From Mycolicibacterium peregrinum (GTDB lineage Bacteria; Actinomycetota; Actinomycetes; Mycobacteriales; Mycobacteriaceae): DNA of 64,000 nt. The stretch covers positions 179,301-243,300 of the forward strand of contig NZ_LZSO01000028.1 of assembly GCF_001665785.1 (NCBI RefSeq). Direction: 5' to 3'. The notes under the pieces are model-generated. The model made no database searches, had not been told where the DNA came from, and worked only from the letters and a program-made list of their open reading frames with translations. Below, in pieces: positions 21,198-29,100 of this stretch (position 1 is the first letter of the stretch; every line of letters starts with the position of its first letter). The position numbers and the translations under genes are program-made.

Positions 21198-22283
21198 TCA
21201 GCTCTGGTGAGGAACCTCGATGGCCCCGGTCGGAGCGTCGTCCTCGACCGGGCGCTGGTGGCGCGCGGTGGGCTCGTCGCCGAACTCGTGCGCCGCGTAC
21301 TTATGGGTGCCCTCCAGGTCGTCGAGGATCGCGGCTTGGGCTGCCGGTGGCAGGGTGTGCAGGATCTCGCGCACCCGGGCCTGACGCCGAGCCACGGCCT
21401 TGCGTTCCGGCATACCCGGGGTGGCCATCAGCTGCGGCGGCACACCCTCGATCTCCTCGACACCACCGTCGTGCTGCCCGGCCTCCATCATGGCCTGCTC
21501 AGCGGCCGCGGTGGCCTCGTCCTTCTCCTCCGACATACCGATCGGACCGATACGCCGACCGTTGAGGAACTGCTTGACGACGGGCTCCTCGCTGGTCAGC
21601 AGCACCTCACGGGGGCCGAACATGACCAGCTGCTTGCGGAACAGCATGCCGATGTTGTCGGGCACGGTCCGGGCGATGTTGATGTTGTGCGTCACGATCA
21701 GCACCGTGGCGTCGATCTGGGCGTTGATGTCGATCAGCAGCTGGCTCAGGTAGGCGGTACGGACCGGGTCCAGACCCGAGTCCGGCTCGTCACAGAGAAT
21801 GATCTTCGGGTCGAGCACCAGGGCCCGGGCCAGGCCGGCACGCTTGCGCATACCGCCGGAGATCTCACCGGGGAACTTGTGCCCGTCATTGGGCATACCC
21901 ACCAGGTCGAGCTTCTCCATGACGATGTTGCGGATCTCGGACTCGCTCTTCTTGGTGTGCTCGCGCAGCGGGAAGGCGGTGTTGTCGTAGATGTTCATCG
22001 AGCCGAACAGCGCGCCGTCCTGGAACAGCACACCGAACAGGGTACGGATCTCGTAGAGCTCCTTGGCCGAGCACTCCAGGATGTTGGTGCCGTCGATGAC
22101 AATCGAGCCGCGCTCCGGGCGCAGCAGGCCGATCAGGGACTTCAGGAACACCGATTTACCGGTACCCGACGGGCCCAGCAACACGCTGACCTCGCCCTCG
22201 GGAACCGTCAATGTGACGTCTTCCCAAATCTTTGACGATCCGAAAGATTTGCTCAGCCCCGTCACATCGATCTGGACGCCCAT
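21198..22283 (-). CDS. mkl: Mce transporter ATPase (MceG/Mkl)
   Basis: This ABC ATPase energises the Mce lipid importers, which take up cholesterol and fatty acids across the mycobacterial envelope; it is shared by several mce operons located elsewhere. The 361-residue protein has a Walker A motif GPSGTGKS (about residues 38-45), a Q-loop (LFQDGALF), the signature SGGMRKR, Walker B IILCDEPDSGLDP and the switch His in VTHN. About 110 residues beyond the ATPase core form the C-terminal extension typical of MceG. A GGAAGGA site precedes the ATG. Here it lies directly beyond the rplL terminator; the regulator and carotenoid-oxygenase genes found between them in M. tuberculosis are missing. Confidence 0.95.
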   Translation of the reverse strand: MGVQIDVTGLSKSFGSSKIWEDVTLTVPEGEVSVLLGPSGTGKSVFLKSLIGLLRPERGSIVIDGTNILECSAKELYEIRTLFGVLFQDGALFGSMNIYDNTAFPLREHTKKSESEIRNIVMEKLDLVGMPNDGHKFPGEISGGMRKRAGLARALVLDPKIILCDEPDSGLDPVRTAYLSQLLIDINAQIDATVLIVTHNINIARTVPDNIGMLFRKQLVMFGPREVLLTSEEPVVKQFLNGRRIGPIGMSEEKDEATAAAEQAMMEAGQHDGGVEEIEGVPPQLMATPGMPERKAVARRQARVREILHTLPPAAQAAILDDLEGTHKYAAHEFGDEPTARHQRPVEDDAPTGAIEVPHQS

Positions 22284-22434
22284 AAAGATCCTTCCGCCTA
22301 CGGCTCACCCCGCCACCTGCTGCGGCCTGTGGCTTGAGTCACCATAGCGCACGCGGCACCGCCCACATACGGTTGTCTCCTAATAACCGGGAGTACCCGG
22401 GCGCCGGGCGAACCAATCCAGCCCATACAAGCAA

Positions 22435-22468
22435 AGAACCCCCGAATCCGTAGGGATTCGGGGGTTCT
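22435..22468 (-). terminator. Intrinsic terminator after rplL
   Basis: A perfect 15-bp stem (AGAACCCCCGAATCC and its complement, 4-base loop) lies 16 bases after the rplL stop. It separates the rplJ-rplL unit from mkl, whose own promoter should lie in 22284-22434. Confidence 0.85.
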
Positions 22469-22484
22469 CGCGTCCAGGTATGGA

Positions 22485-22871
22485 CTACTTGACGGTGACG
22501 CTGGCGCCGGCGGCCTCGAGCTTGGCCTTGGCGTCCTCGGCGGCCTCCTTGGAGACCTTCTCCAGCAGCGGCTTGGGAGCGCCGTCGACCAGATCCTTGG
22601 CTTCCTTCAGGCCCAGGCCGGAGACGATCTCGCGGACGACCTTGATGACGCCGATCTTCTTGTCGCCGGCACCCTCGAGGATGACGTCGAACTCGGACTG
22701 CTCCTCGGCGGCCTCGGCGGCGGCCGGGGCGGCACCCGCGGCGGCAACGGCGACCGGGGCGGCAGCGGTGACCTCGAAGACCTCTTCGAACTGCTTCACG
22801 AACTCAGAGAGCTCCAGCAGGGTCATTTCCTTGAACGCGTCGAGCAGTTCGTCGGTGGACAGCTTGGCCAT
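22485..22871 (-). CDS. rplL: 50S ribosomal protein L7/L12
   Basis: L7/L12 forms the ribosomal stalk that recruits translation GTPases. The 128-residue product has the N-terminal dimerisation helix (LLDAFKEMTLLELSEFVKQFEEVF), a flexible Ala-rich hinge (AAAPVAVAAAGAAPAAAEAAEE) and the C-terminal factor-binding domain (KKIGVIKVVREIVSGLGLKEAKDLVDGAPK). It follows rplJ by 76 bases on the same strand, with AAGGA before the ATG, and is followed by a strong terminator. The stoichiometry of four or six L12 copies per L10 implies stronger translation of this cistron. Confidence 0.98.
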   Translation of the reverse strand: MAKLSTDELLDAFKEMTLLELSEFVKQFEEVFEVTAAAPVAVAAAGAAPAAAEAAEEQSEFDVILEGAGDKKIGVIKVVREIVSGLGLKEAKDLVDGAPKPLLEKVSKEAAEDAKAKLEAAGASVTVK

Positions 22872-22947
22872 GTTTATGGTCCTTCCTGATTTTTCTTACA
22901 GATGTTGAGTGGTTTGTGCGGTTGCGATTGCTGAGCGGAAGCGGCTA

Positions 22948-23475
22948 CTAGGCAGCGTCGCTGGCAGCCTTCTTCTCCTGCAGCGCCGCCGCGAGGCGGG
23001 CAACCTGAGAAGCGGGCGCGTTGAACAGGCCTGCGGCCTTGGACAGGTTGCCCTTCATGGCACCTGCCAGCTTGGCGAGCAGAACCTCGCGCGACTCGAG
23101 GTCGGCGATCTTCTCGACCTCGGCGACGGACAGCGCCTTGCCGTCCATGAAGCCGCCCTTGATGACGAGCGCCTTGTTGTCCTTGGCGAACTTCTTGATC
23201 GCCTTGGCGGCGTCAACGGGCTCACCCTGGACGAACGCGATCGCCGTGGGACCGGCGAACAGCTCGTCGAGACCTTCAATGCCGGCTTCGGAAGCGGCGC
23301 GCTTCACCAGAGTGTTCTTGGCGACGGTGTACGTGGCGGAGTCGCCGAGGGAACGACGCAGCTCAGCCAGGTTCGCCACAGTCAGCCCGCGGTACTCGGT
23401 GACGACGGTGGCCGTCGACGCCTTGAACTGCTCAGCAATGTCGGCAACCGCCGTGGCTTTGTCAGCCTTGGCCAT
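22948..23475 (-). CDS. rplJ: 50S ribosomal protein L10
   Basis: L10 anchors the L7/L12 stalk to 23S rRNA. The start is the ATG at 23475 (MAKADKATAVADIAEQF) with a strong AAGGAGG six bases upstream; the frame stays open for 33 more codons into the leader, but those are not coding. The 175-residue product shows YRGLTVANLAELRRSL, KNTLVKRA and the C-terminal Ala-rich L12-binding helix (ASQVARLAAALQEKKAA). In the M. tuberculosis order it follows the ROK kinase gene; here a DUF1772/HxlR pair is inserted between them. Confidence 0.97.
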   Translation of the reverse strand: MAKADKATAVADIAEQFKASTATVVTEYRGLTVANLAELRRSLGDSATYTVAKNTLVKRAASEAGIEGLDELFAGPTAIAFVQGEPVDAAKAIKKFAKDNKALVIKGGFMDGKALSVAEVEKIADLESREVLLAKLAGAMKGNLSKAAGLFNAPASQVARLAAALQEKKAASDAA

Positions 23476-23479
23476 GCAT

Positions 23480-23670
23480 GCCTCCTTGTGGTGGGTATCG
23501 GGCGCTCCACCAACTTGGGGCCGTGAAATGACGAACGCCCCGACGCAGACAGGTCGGGGCGCAGAAATAACCAATACAAAACTGGTCTAGCCTCGTCCTC
23601 CTGCGTGGGCCGCCGGGACATTTCCCGGACCTTCAACCTATTGCTAGGTGACCGACGGTCTTCGGTGGAA
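23480..23670 (-). promoter_or_regulatory. Putative L10-type leader RNA of rplJ-rplL
   Basis: The untranslated region before rplJ can fold into several hairpins: CGCCCCGAC pairing with GTCGGGGCG (23536-23561), CCGGGA/TCCCGG (23613-23628) and ACCTA/TAGGT (23636-23649). Bacterial rplJ leaders bind the L10-L12 complex for feedback control of translation, and the length and structure fit that. The individual pairings are visible; autoregulation is inferred from the family. Confidence 0.5.
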
Positions 23671-23677
23671 CCCGACC

Positions 23678-23707
23678 AGAGTAGCCGAACACTCATCAAT
23701 CAGCCAA
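23678..23707 (-). promoter_or_regulatory. Candidate rplJ promoter
   Basis: On the minus strand TTGGCT (23702-23707) and TACTCT (23678-23683) are 18 bases apart and would start a transcript about 195 bases upstream of rplJ, consistent with the structured leader. The -10 fits the TANNNT pattern of mycobacterial housekeeping promoters. Confidence 0.4.
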
Positions 23708-23728
23708 AACGGCCTCGTTGGGGGCGCC

Positions 23729-24178
23729 TCAGTAGGCGCCGGCCAGCACCAGCAACACGAACGCCGCCGCGAGCAGTCCGACCCTCACCCAATGCAGTCG
23801 ATCCCAGCGCCGGGCCAGTTCGTGAAATTGCTCCGGGCCCTCACCTGCGTCGTCACCACCGAATCCCGCGGCGACCCGGTTGTTGATCGGCACCAGCACG
23901 GTGACGCTCACCAGCATGACGAGCACCATCATCACCACTGCCGTGACCAGCAACGGCCCGGGCGTGAACACCGTGGCAGCGATCAGCAACGCCGTCGACG
24001 CCAGGTACCAGAACGGCATCGCGGTCCCGAGGGTCTTGGCGCCGGTGCCGCGGGCCTGCCGATAGGCGGTATCGGGCAGCCGCTGCAGGATCGGGTTGGT
24101 GAACGCGGCGACACCGAACTCGACGCCGAGAAGCGGGCCGGTGACGAGCACCGCGAGGATCTGCACGATTTCTTCCAT
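23729..24178 (-). CDS. DUF1772 membrane protein
   Basis: The 149-residue product has four hydrophobic helices and the DUF1772 layout: a first helix ILAVLVTGPLLGVEFG, a NPILQRLPD loop, GTAMPFWYLASTALLIAATVF, a LVPINNRVA motif near the third helix and a RWDRLHWVR segment before the last. Some DUF1772 proteins are anthrone-oxygenase-like; most are uncharacterised. I use the ATG at 24178 (MEEIVQIL); the frame is open for twelve more codons upstream, but these run into the operator palindromes. The gene is divergent from the HxlR regulator at 24254 and is probably its target. Confidence 0.8.
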   Translation of the reverse strand: MEEIVQILAVLVTGPLLGVEFGVAAFTNPILQRLPDTAYRQARGTGAKTLGTAMPFWYLASTALLIAATVFTPGPLLVTAVVMMVLVMLVSVTVLVPINNRVAAGFGGDDAGEGPEQFHELARRWDRLHWVRVGLLAAAFVLLVLAGAY

Positions 24179-24191
24179 GCCATCCAGGCTG

Positions 24192-24234
24192 GTCAGTATG
24201 CTGACAAAAAACAAGGTACTGACAAATTAGTCAG
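24192..24234. promoter_or_regulatory. Twin palindromic operators between DUF1772 and HxlR genes
   Basis: Two inverted repeats made of the same half-sites occupy the 75-base divergent region: GTCAG, 4 bases, CTGAC (24192-24205) and CTGAC, 6 bases, GTCAG (24219-24234). HxlR-type regulators bind such dyads as dimers and often control a divergent gene, so autoregulation plus control of the DUF1772 gene is likely. The identity of the binding protein is inferred from position. Confidence 0.6.
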
Positions 24235-24253
24235 GTTACGAAGGGCCGGAACC

Positions 24254-24826
24254 ATGGCGGTTTCCAAGAAAGAGGTCGGCGAGTGCCCGATCGACGCGAC
24301 GTTGTCGGTGATCGACGGCCGCTGGAAGGGCACGATCCTGTGGCGGTTGTCCGACGGGCCGATGCGCACCGCCGAACTGCGCCGCAGCATCCCCGACATC
24401 ACCGAGCGGATGCTCATCCGGCATCTCCACGATCTGGTCGACGCCGGGATCATCGACCGCCATGACGCGGGCACGGTGCCACCGTGCGTGCACTATTCGA
24501 TCTCGGAGTACGGCCAGACGCTGGCACCGGTGCTGGGCGCGTTGTGCGACTGGGGCCGCACCCACATGGAGATCCAGAAGCAGAAGCGTCAGCCGCGCGC
24601 CAGCGCCGCCGCGCCCACCAGGCCGGCATCCCCGCCGAGCTCGGCCGGGACCACCCGTAGTCCCCGCAGAAACTCCAGCCCGGCGTACTCGGCCAGCGCC
24701 GCGCGCACGGGGTCGAACAACAACGCCCCGGATTTGGCCACTCCCCCGCCGATCACCACCAGGTCCAGGTCGCACACCGCTCCCACCGAGGCGATCATCG
24801 CCGCCACCGCGCGTGCACCTCGATGA
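24254..24826 (+). CDS. HxlR-family regulator with antisense C-terminal run-on
   Basis: The ATG at 24254 starts a protein whose first 111 residues form a complete HxlR winged-helix domain: CPIDATLSVIDGRWKG (with the conserved Cys11), LSDGPMRTAELRRSIPDITERMLIRHLHDLVDAG and a final dimerisation helix GQTLAPVLGALCDWGRTHME. Most family members end about here. In this gene the frame stays open for another 79 codons, read antisense through the 3' end of the ROK kinase gene, giving a Ser/Pro/Arg/Thr-rich tail without recognisable fold. Either the stop codon was lost or a frameshift removed it. The regulator probably controls itself and the divergent DUF1772 gene through the palindromes at 24192-24234. 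Confidence 0.75.
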   Translation: MAVSKKEVGECPIDATLSVIDGRWKGTILWRLSDGPMRTAELRRSIPDITERMLIRHLHDLVDAGIIDRHDAGTVPPCVHYSISEYGQTLAPVLGALCDWGRTHMEIQKQKRQPRASAAAPTRPASPPSSAGTTRSPRRNSSPAYSASAARTGSNNNAPDLATPPPITTRSRSHTAPTEAIIAATARAPR

Positions 24827-25485
24827 AAAGCCTTGACGGCCAGTTCATCTCCCTGATTCGCCGCCTCCCCCAGCGCCTTGGCGTCGGTACCGTCCCAGCC
24901 CTGCCGCCGGGCCCACCGCACCATGCTGGGTCCGGACGCGATGGTCTCGACGCAGCCGTGCCCGCCGCACGTGCACAGATCACCGCCATCGGGGGCGACG
25001 ACGACGTGGCCGACGTGCCCGGCGTTGCCGGTGCGGCCGTCATACGGGGCACCGTCGAGCACCAGACCGCCCCCGACCCCGGTCGACACCACCATGCCGA
25101 GCAGGAACTGCGCGCCCCGGCCCGCACCGCACCACTGCTCGCCGAGCGCCATGCACAACCCGTCGCCGCCGAGTCGGACCGGTAGACGCGTGGCGGCCGC
25201 AACACGTTCGGCGATCGGAAAATGTTGCCACTCAGTGATATTGATGGGACTGACCGTGCCGGTGGGCAGGTCGATCGGGCCGGCAGAGGCGATACCGACG
25301 GCGGCTGCGGCACCGTCCGCCGTCTGCGTGGCCTCGGCGAGCAGCTTGTCGACGACGGCCCACACGGTCTCGGCATCACCGTCCGGGGTCGGCAGTTGCG
25401 CCCGATGCACCAGCTGCCCCTCGGCGTCGACCAGGGCGACGGCGATCTTGGTGCCGCCGATATCGAGCGCGAGGGTGAGGGTCAC
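24589..25485 (-). CDS. ROK-family sugar kinase
   Basis: The 298-residue product is a cytoplasmic ROK kinase, probably phosphorylating glucose or a related hexose with ATP or polyphosphate. It has the phosphate-binding DIGGTK motif (residues 8-13), the catalytic Asp region GGDGLCMALGE (Asp108), GHVGH (156-160) and the zinc site CTCGGHGCVE (171-180) characteristic of ROK proteins. No DNA-binding domain is present, so it is a kinase and not a repressor. It ends the transcription unit that contains the alpha-mannosidase, which suggests it handles a hexose freed from mannose-containing glycans. Its 3' end is overlapped for 238 bases by the HxlR reading frame on the other strand. It corresponds to Rv0650. 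Confidence 0.9.
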   Translation of the reverse strand: MTLTLALDIGGTKIAVALVDAEGQLVHRAQLPTPDGDAETVWAVVDKLLAEATQTADGAAAAVGIASAGPIDLPTGTVSPINITEWQHFPIAERVAAATRLPVRLGGDGLCMALGEQWCGAGRGAQFLLGMVVSTGVGGGLVLDGAPYDGRTGNAGHVGHVVVAPDGGDLCTCGGHGCVETIASGPSMVRWARRQGWDGTDAKALGEAANQGDELAVKAFHRGARAVAAMIASVGAVCDLDLVVIGGGVAKSGALLFDPVRAALAEYAGLEFLRGLRVVPAELGGDAGLVGAAALARG

Positions 25486-25494
25486 GTGGCGCTC

Positions 25495-26112
25495 CTAGTG
25501 CTTGTGCGTGTTGTCCGGTTGACGGGGATCGCCGGGATGCTCGTATCCGGGCGCGAGTTCCACCAGGGTCGCGCAGCGTGCGTCGAGCCACTGCCGGAAC
25601 GCCTGCCTGCGCGCGGCCGCCCGCAGGTGAGCGGCGATCCGATAGCGAGCCTGATCCAACGACGGCGCGACCGGCCGCCCGCGCCAGCCGTGCGAGCCCG
25701 CCTGCGCCAACGCGAATCGCAGTGGATTGCGCGCGTGGTACGCAGCCACCTCGGCCTCTGAAACCTCTATCGCAGCAGTCACATCCGCGAACACCGCACG
25801 GGCCCGCGGGGACCCCAGCGTGGCGGCGGCGACGCTGCCGATCTCCAGCCGGGCCGCGGTGTCGGGCAGCAGCTCGTCCCGGCCGGGCGCGCCGAGGCCG
25901 GACAGTCCGCGCGCGGAGGCCTCGGCATCGACCACCCGCTCGGCAACCACCAGCTGGGTGAGCCAGCGGCGCAATTGCCGGCCCTCACTGGTCCCGGGGC
26001 GCGGCAACGCCGAGGCGCGGTTTCCCGCCCGCAACGCCGCCTCCCGACGGTCGATCTCCTTGACCGACACCGGTTTTCCGGCCACCCGCGCCGCACACTC
26101 CGCCGGGTTCAT
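25495..26112 (-). CDS. Parvulin/SurA-N-like protein at the 'fabD2' position
   Basis: The start is the ATG at 26112, overlapping the mannosidase stop by 4 bases (ATGA). By gene order this is the homologue of Rv0649, annotated fabD2 (malonyl-CoA:ACP transacylase). The 205-residue sequence has no GHSxGE nucleophile motif and no other transacylase landmark. Instead it is helical, Arg/Ala-rich and has the pattern RRWLTQLVVAERVVDAEASARGL, then a typical SurA/parvulin-type phrase ISEAEVAAYHARNPLRF (the I is V here). There is no signal peptide. I call it a cytoplasmic protein resembling the N-terminal helical module of peptidyl-prolyl isomerases; actual activity is unknown. Confidence 0.6.
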   Translation of the reverse strand: MNPAECAARVAGKPVSVKEIDRREAALRAGNRASALPRPGTSEGRQLRRWLTQLVVAERVVDAEASARGLSGLGAPGRDELLPDTAARLEIGSVAAATLGSPRARAVFADVTAAIEVSEAEVAAYHARNPLRFALAQAGSHGWRGRPVAPSLDQARYRIAAHLRAAARRQAFRQWLDARCATLVELAPGYEHPGDPRQPDNTHKH

Positions 26113-29100
26113 CGGACCGTCACCTTTACCGCCGGTGAGTAGACCAGCCGCCCGGCGCAGCCCACCCGGATCAGCGCCCACCACTCCCCCGGTTCGACCC
26201 ACGATGGCGGGGTGACGTCGAAGACCACCTCGGCCGTGCCCGCCGCTGGTACCTCGATGCCGGCCGCGGCCGGTCCCATCCACTCCCAGGTTCCCCACGG
26301 ACTGATCAGGTGGGCCTCGGCGTTCAGCCCTGTGACCGCGTCGGTGCCGATCGTCATCGACAGTGGCGCGGCCTCACCGGCCTTGACGTCGACGGCCTGC
26401 GGCTCGGACACCAGTTTGAGCACGTACGCGCCGGGTTCGCCGATCGTGACGATGCAGACGTCCTCGACGACCTGCCGCCACGACGGCGGCAGCGCATCCG
26501 ATCCGCTGCCGGTCACCGTGAGTTCGGCGCGCACCGGGTACAGCCCGGCTTCGGCACCGGGTGGGATGCTCAGCACCACATCGGTTTCCAGATGCTCGCC
26601 CGGCGGCAGGACGTAGGGCAGCTCGGCGGGTTGCACGTCCCATCCCGGCGGGCCATACAGTCTGACCCGGCCGTGCAGGGCGGCGTCGGTGCAGTCACTG
26701 GCCGCGGTCAGCCGCACGACCACCTCGGTATCAGGTTGTCCGGCAACACTTTCCGGATGAAGGTACGCGACGGCAGGCAGGCCGCCGAGCGGCGCCGGGC
26801 CGCGATTGTGCAGCCAGTACCTGGCGTACAGGGGTTGTGCCGCCTCAGCTTCGGGCGCCAGCCGCTGGTGCTCGCCGCGCAATACCTTCGGCAGGTTGAA
26901 CTGCGTGGATACCGTGGCGATCTGGTAGCCGTGCAGGCTCAGATGCGAGGGCTGTTGCGGCTCCGGTTCTTCCAGCAGGTTCAAGTTGGCGGCGGCCGAG
27001 ACCGCGCGCAGCCCGGACCGGATGGTGACCTCGGCGGCGCTGCCGGTAATCTCGACCAGGCGCGCGGTGACCCCGTCGGCCGGGTCGGTGTTGCGGACGC
27101 TGCCCGACGCGAGCGGGTTCCCCGTGGCCTTGAGCGCACCCAGTTGCACGCTGCCCGCCGGCTCGATCTCCAGCAGCGAACCCCACGCCGGCAGACCGCC
27201 GCCGGCATCCGAATCCACCACCACCGGCTGCAGCGGCCGGCTGAACTCCGCGGCGCTGGCGGCGACCCCCGCTGCCCGCCAGTCTCCGGCCCCGGTGACC
27301 AGCGCGTAGTCGAATGTGTGGGTCCAGTGCTGCAATTGGAAATTGGATCCGTCCGGTGCGGTACGGCGCGGCGGGTCGATCCAGGTGCCCGACGGCCAGC
27401 CGGTGCAGGACCGCATCAGCGACGTGTGCAGGGTGCCGTCCGGTTCGATGGCGAAGCTCGGCACGCCACGGTTCAGCAGTGCGACGGTGCGGGCCTCGAA
27501 CGGCTGGGCCGCCGCGGCAGCCTGCTGGGTGACGACGATCTCGGCGTCACCCAGGTCCTCGACCACCGCATCGAGATCACCGGCCAGGATCAGCACCGGC
27601 AGGCTTCGCACTCCGCGCAGGTCGGCACCGGGCACCCACTGTTCGGGCAGGGGCGCGACGGCAGGCACCCAGACGCGGGCCGATCCGGTGGCGTCGATCT
27701 GGCGTTTGAACTCGTCGCTGTAGGCGATATCAGCTTCGGCGAGAACGGCCGCGGTGAAAGGGTTTTCATCGGGGCCACCGAGCGTGAACCGGGTGTCGGG
27801 CAGATTGGAGTCCACCGTGAGATCGCCGTAGCGGGGTTTGTACGCAGCGCTGCAGGTGGCCGTCACCCCGGCCCGCACCAGGGCCACCATCAGGTCCCGC
27901 GCGTCGGTGCCGTCGTCGGGAGCGACGACCTCGGCCACTGAAACCGCCCGGACGTCCGAGCCGATCCGCACCCGCGCGGCAGACGACAGCCCGAACCAAC
28001 CGTAGGCCGGGTTGTCCAGGGTCCACGGGTGTTGCGCCGCGTCCACCGCGTGGTGGGTCGAAGGTTCGTGCAGCAGACCGAATCCGCGGCCGATCACGGC
28101 GTCGCCGACCTCGCTCACCGGCAGCGCTCCGGGCACCGGGCAGGGCCAGCGCAGCCGCACCAGGCGGTCGGCCCCGACGAACTCGTCGATGACGGTGCGG
28201 CAATCGACCCTGTGCACACCGGACCAGAGCGTGATGATCTGGGTGTAGCGCAACAACTCTCCGATGCGGCCCCGCACGATCACCCGCTGACCGAGTGTGC
28301 TCCGGTAGCACTGCACGTCCTCGGCCGGGGCTGCCGAGGAGCACACCACCGGCCCCGTGGGCAGCAGGTGCCATGGCCCTTCCCCGGCCTCGGGGTGGGC
28401 CGAATACTCCTCGTAGACCGCCAGTTCGTTGCCGACGCCACCGTCGGCGATGAGCTCTCGTCCGTCGTCGAGGAGCGAACACACCCCACCGCCGCGGGCC
28501 GCGTCGACGCGTAGCCGGTAGCGGTCGTTGGCGATGGAATCCCCGGCCACCGGCTCCCAGCCGTGCGCCGTCCCGGCGGTGAACCGGTAGGACCGCCAGC
28601 CCAGCGAGGGCACGTCGCGGGCCAACCAGCTCACGGTGATGCCGTCGTGTTCGACCAGGACCGGAACCTCGTTGCCGTCGCAATCGAGCACCCTGCCCTG
28701 GAACGGTTCCTCCAGGTGCACGGTGACGATGTCGGTCCGGTTGTGTGCCACGGCATTCCACACCACCACTGCGCCGATTCCCGGGTCGCTGCGCTCCTGC
28801 CCGCCGAACCCCGCCACCGCGTCCGACAACAGACGCAGAGCATTGTCGCGGGCGGTGACACCCAGCTCCCAGGCGTCGCGCCAGCTGGTCAGCAGGTCGA
28901 GATAGACCTGGTCGGACTCCGAGCCGGTGATGGCGTCGTGATGTGCGCCGTAGGCCAGTTGCACCCAGGCCTTGGCCATGGCGGCCTGCGGGTAATCCGC
29001 GCCACCGAGCAGTCCGGCGAACACGGCGAACCGCTCGGCGTCGAGCACCGCGTCCTCGGCGGCCCGGTTGGCCTGCTTGGTGTCGATGTAGGAGACGTCC

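Noticed and set aside
23729..24826. DUF1772/HxlR pair as a recent mobile insertion
   Set aside because: It breaks the M. tuberculosis order between the ROK gene and rplJ, but no transposase, inverted repeat or composition shift is visible.
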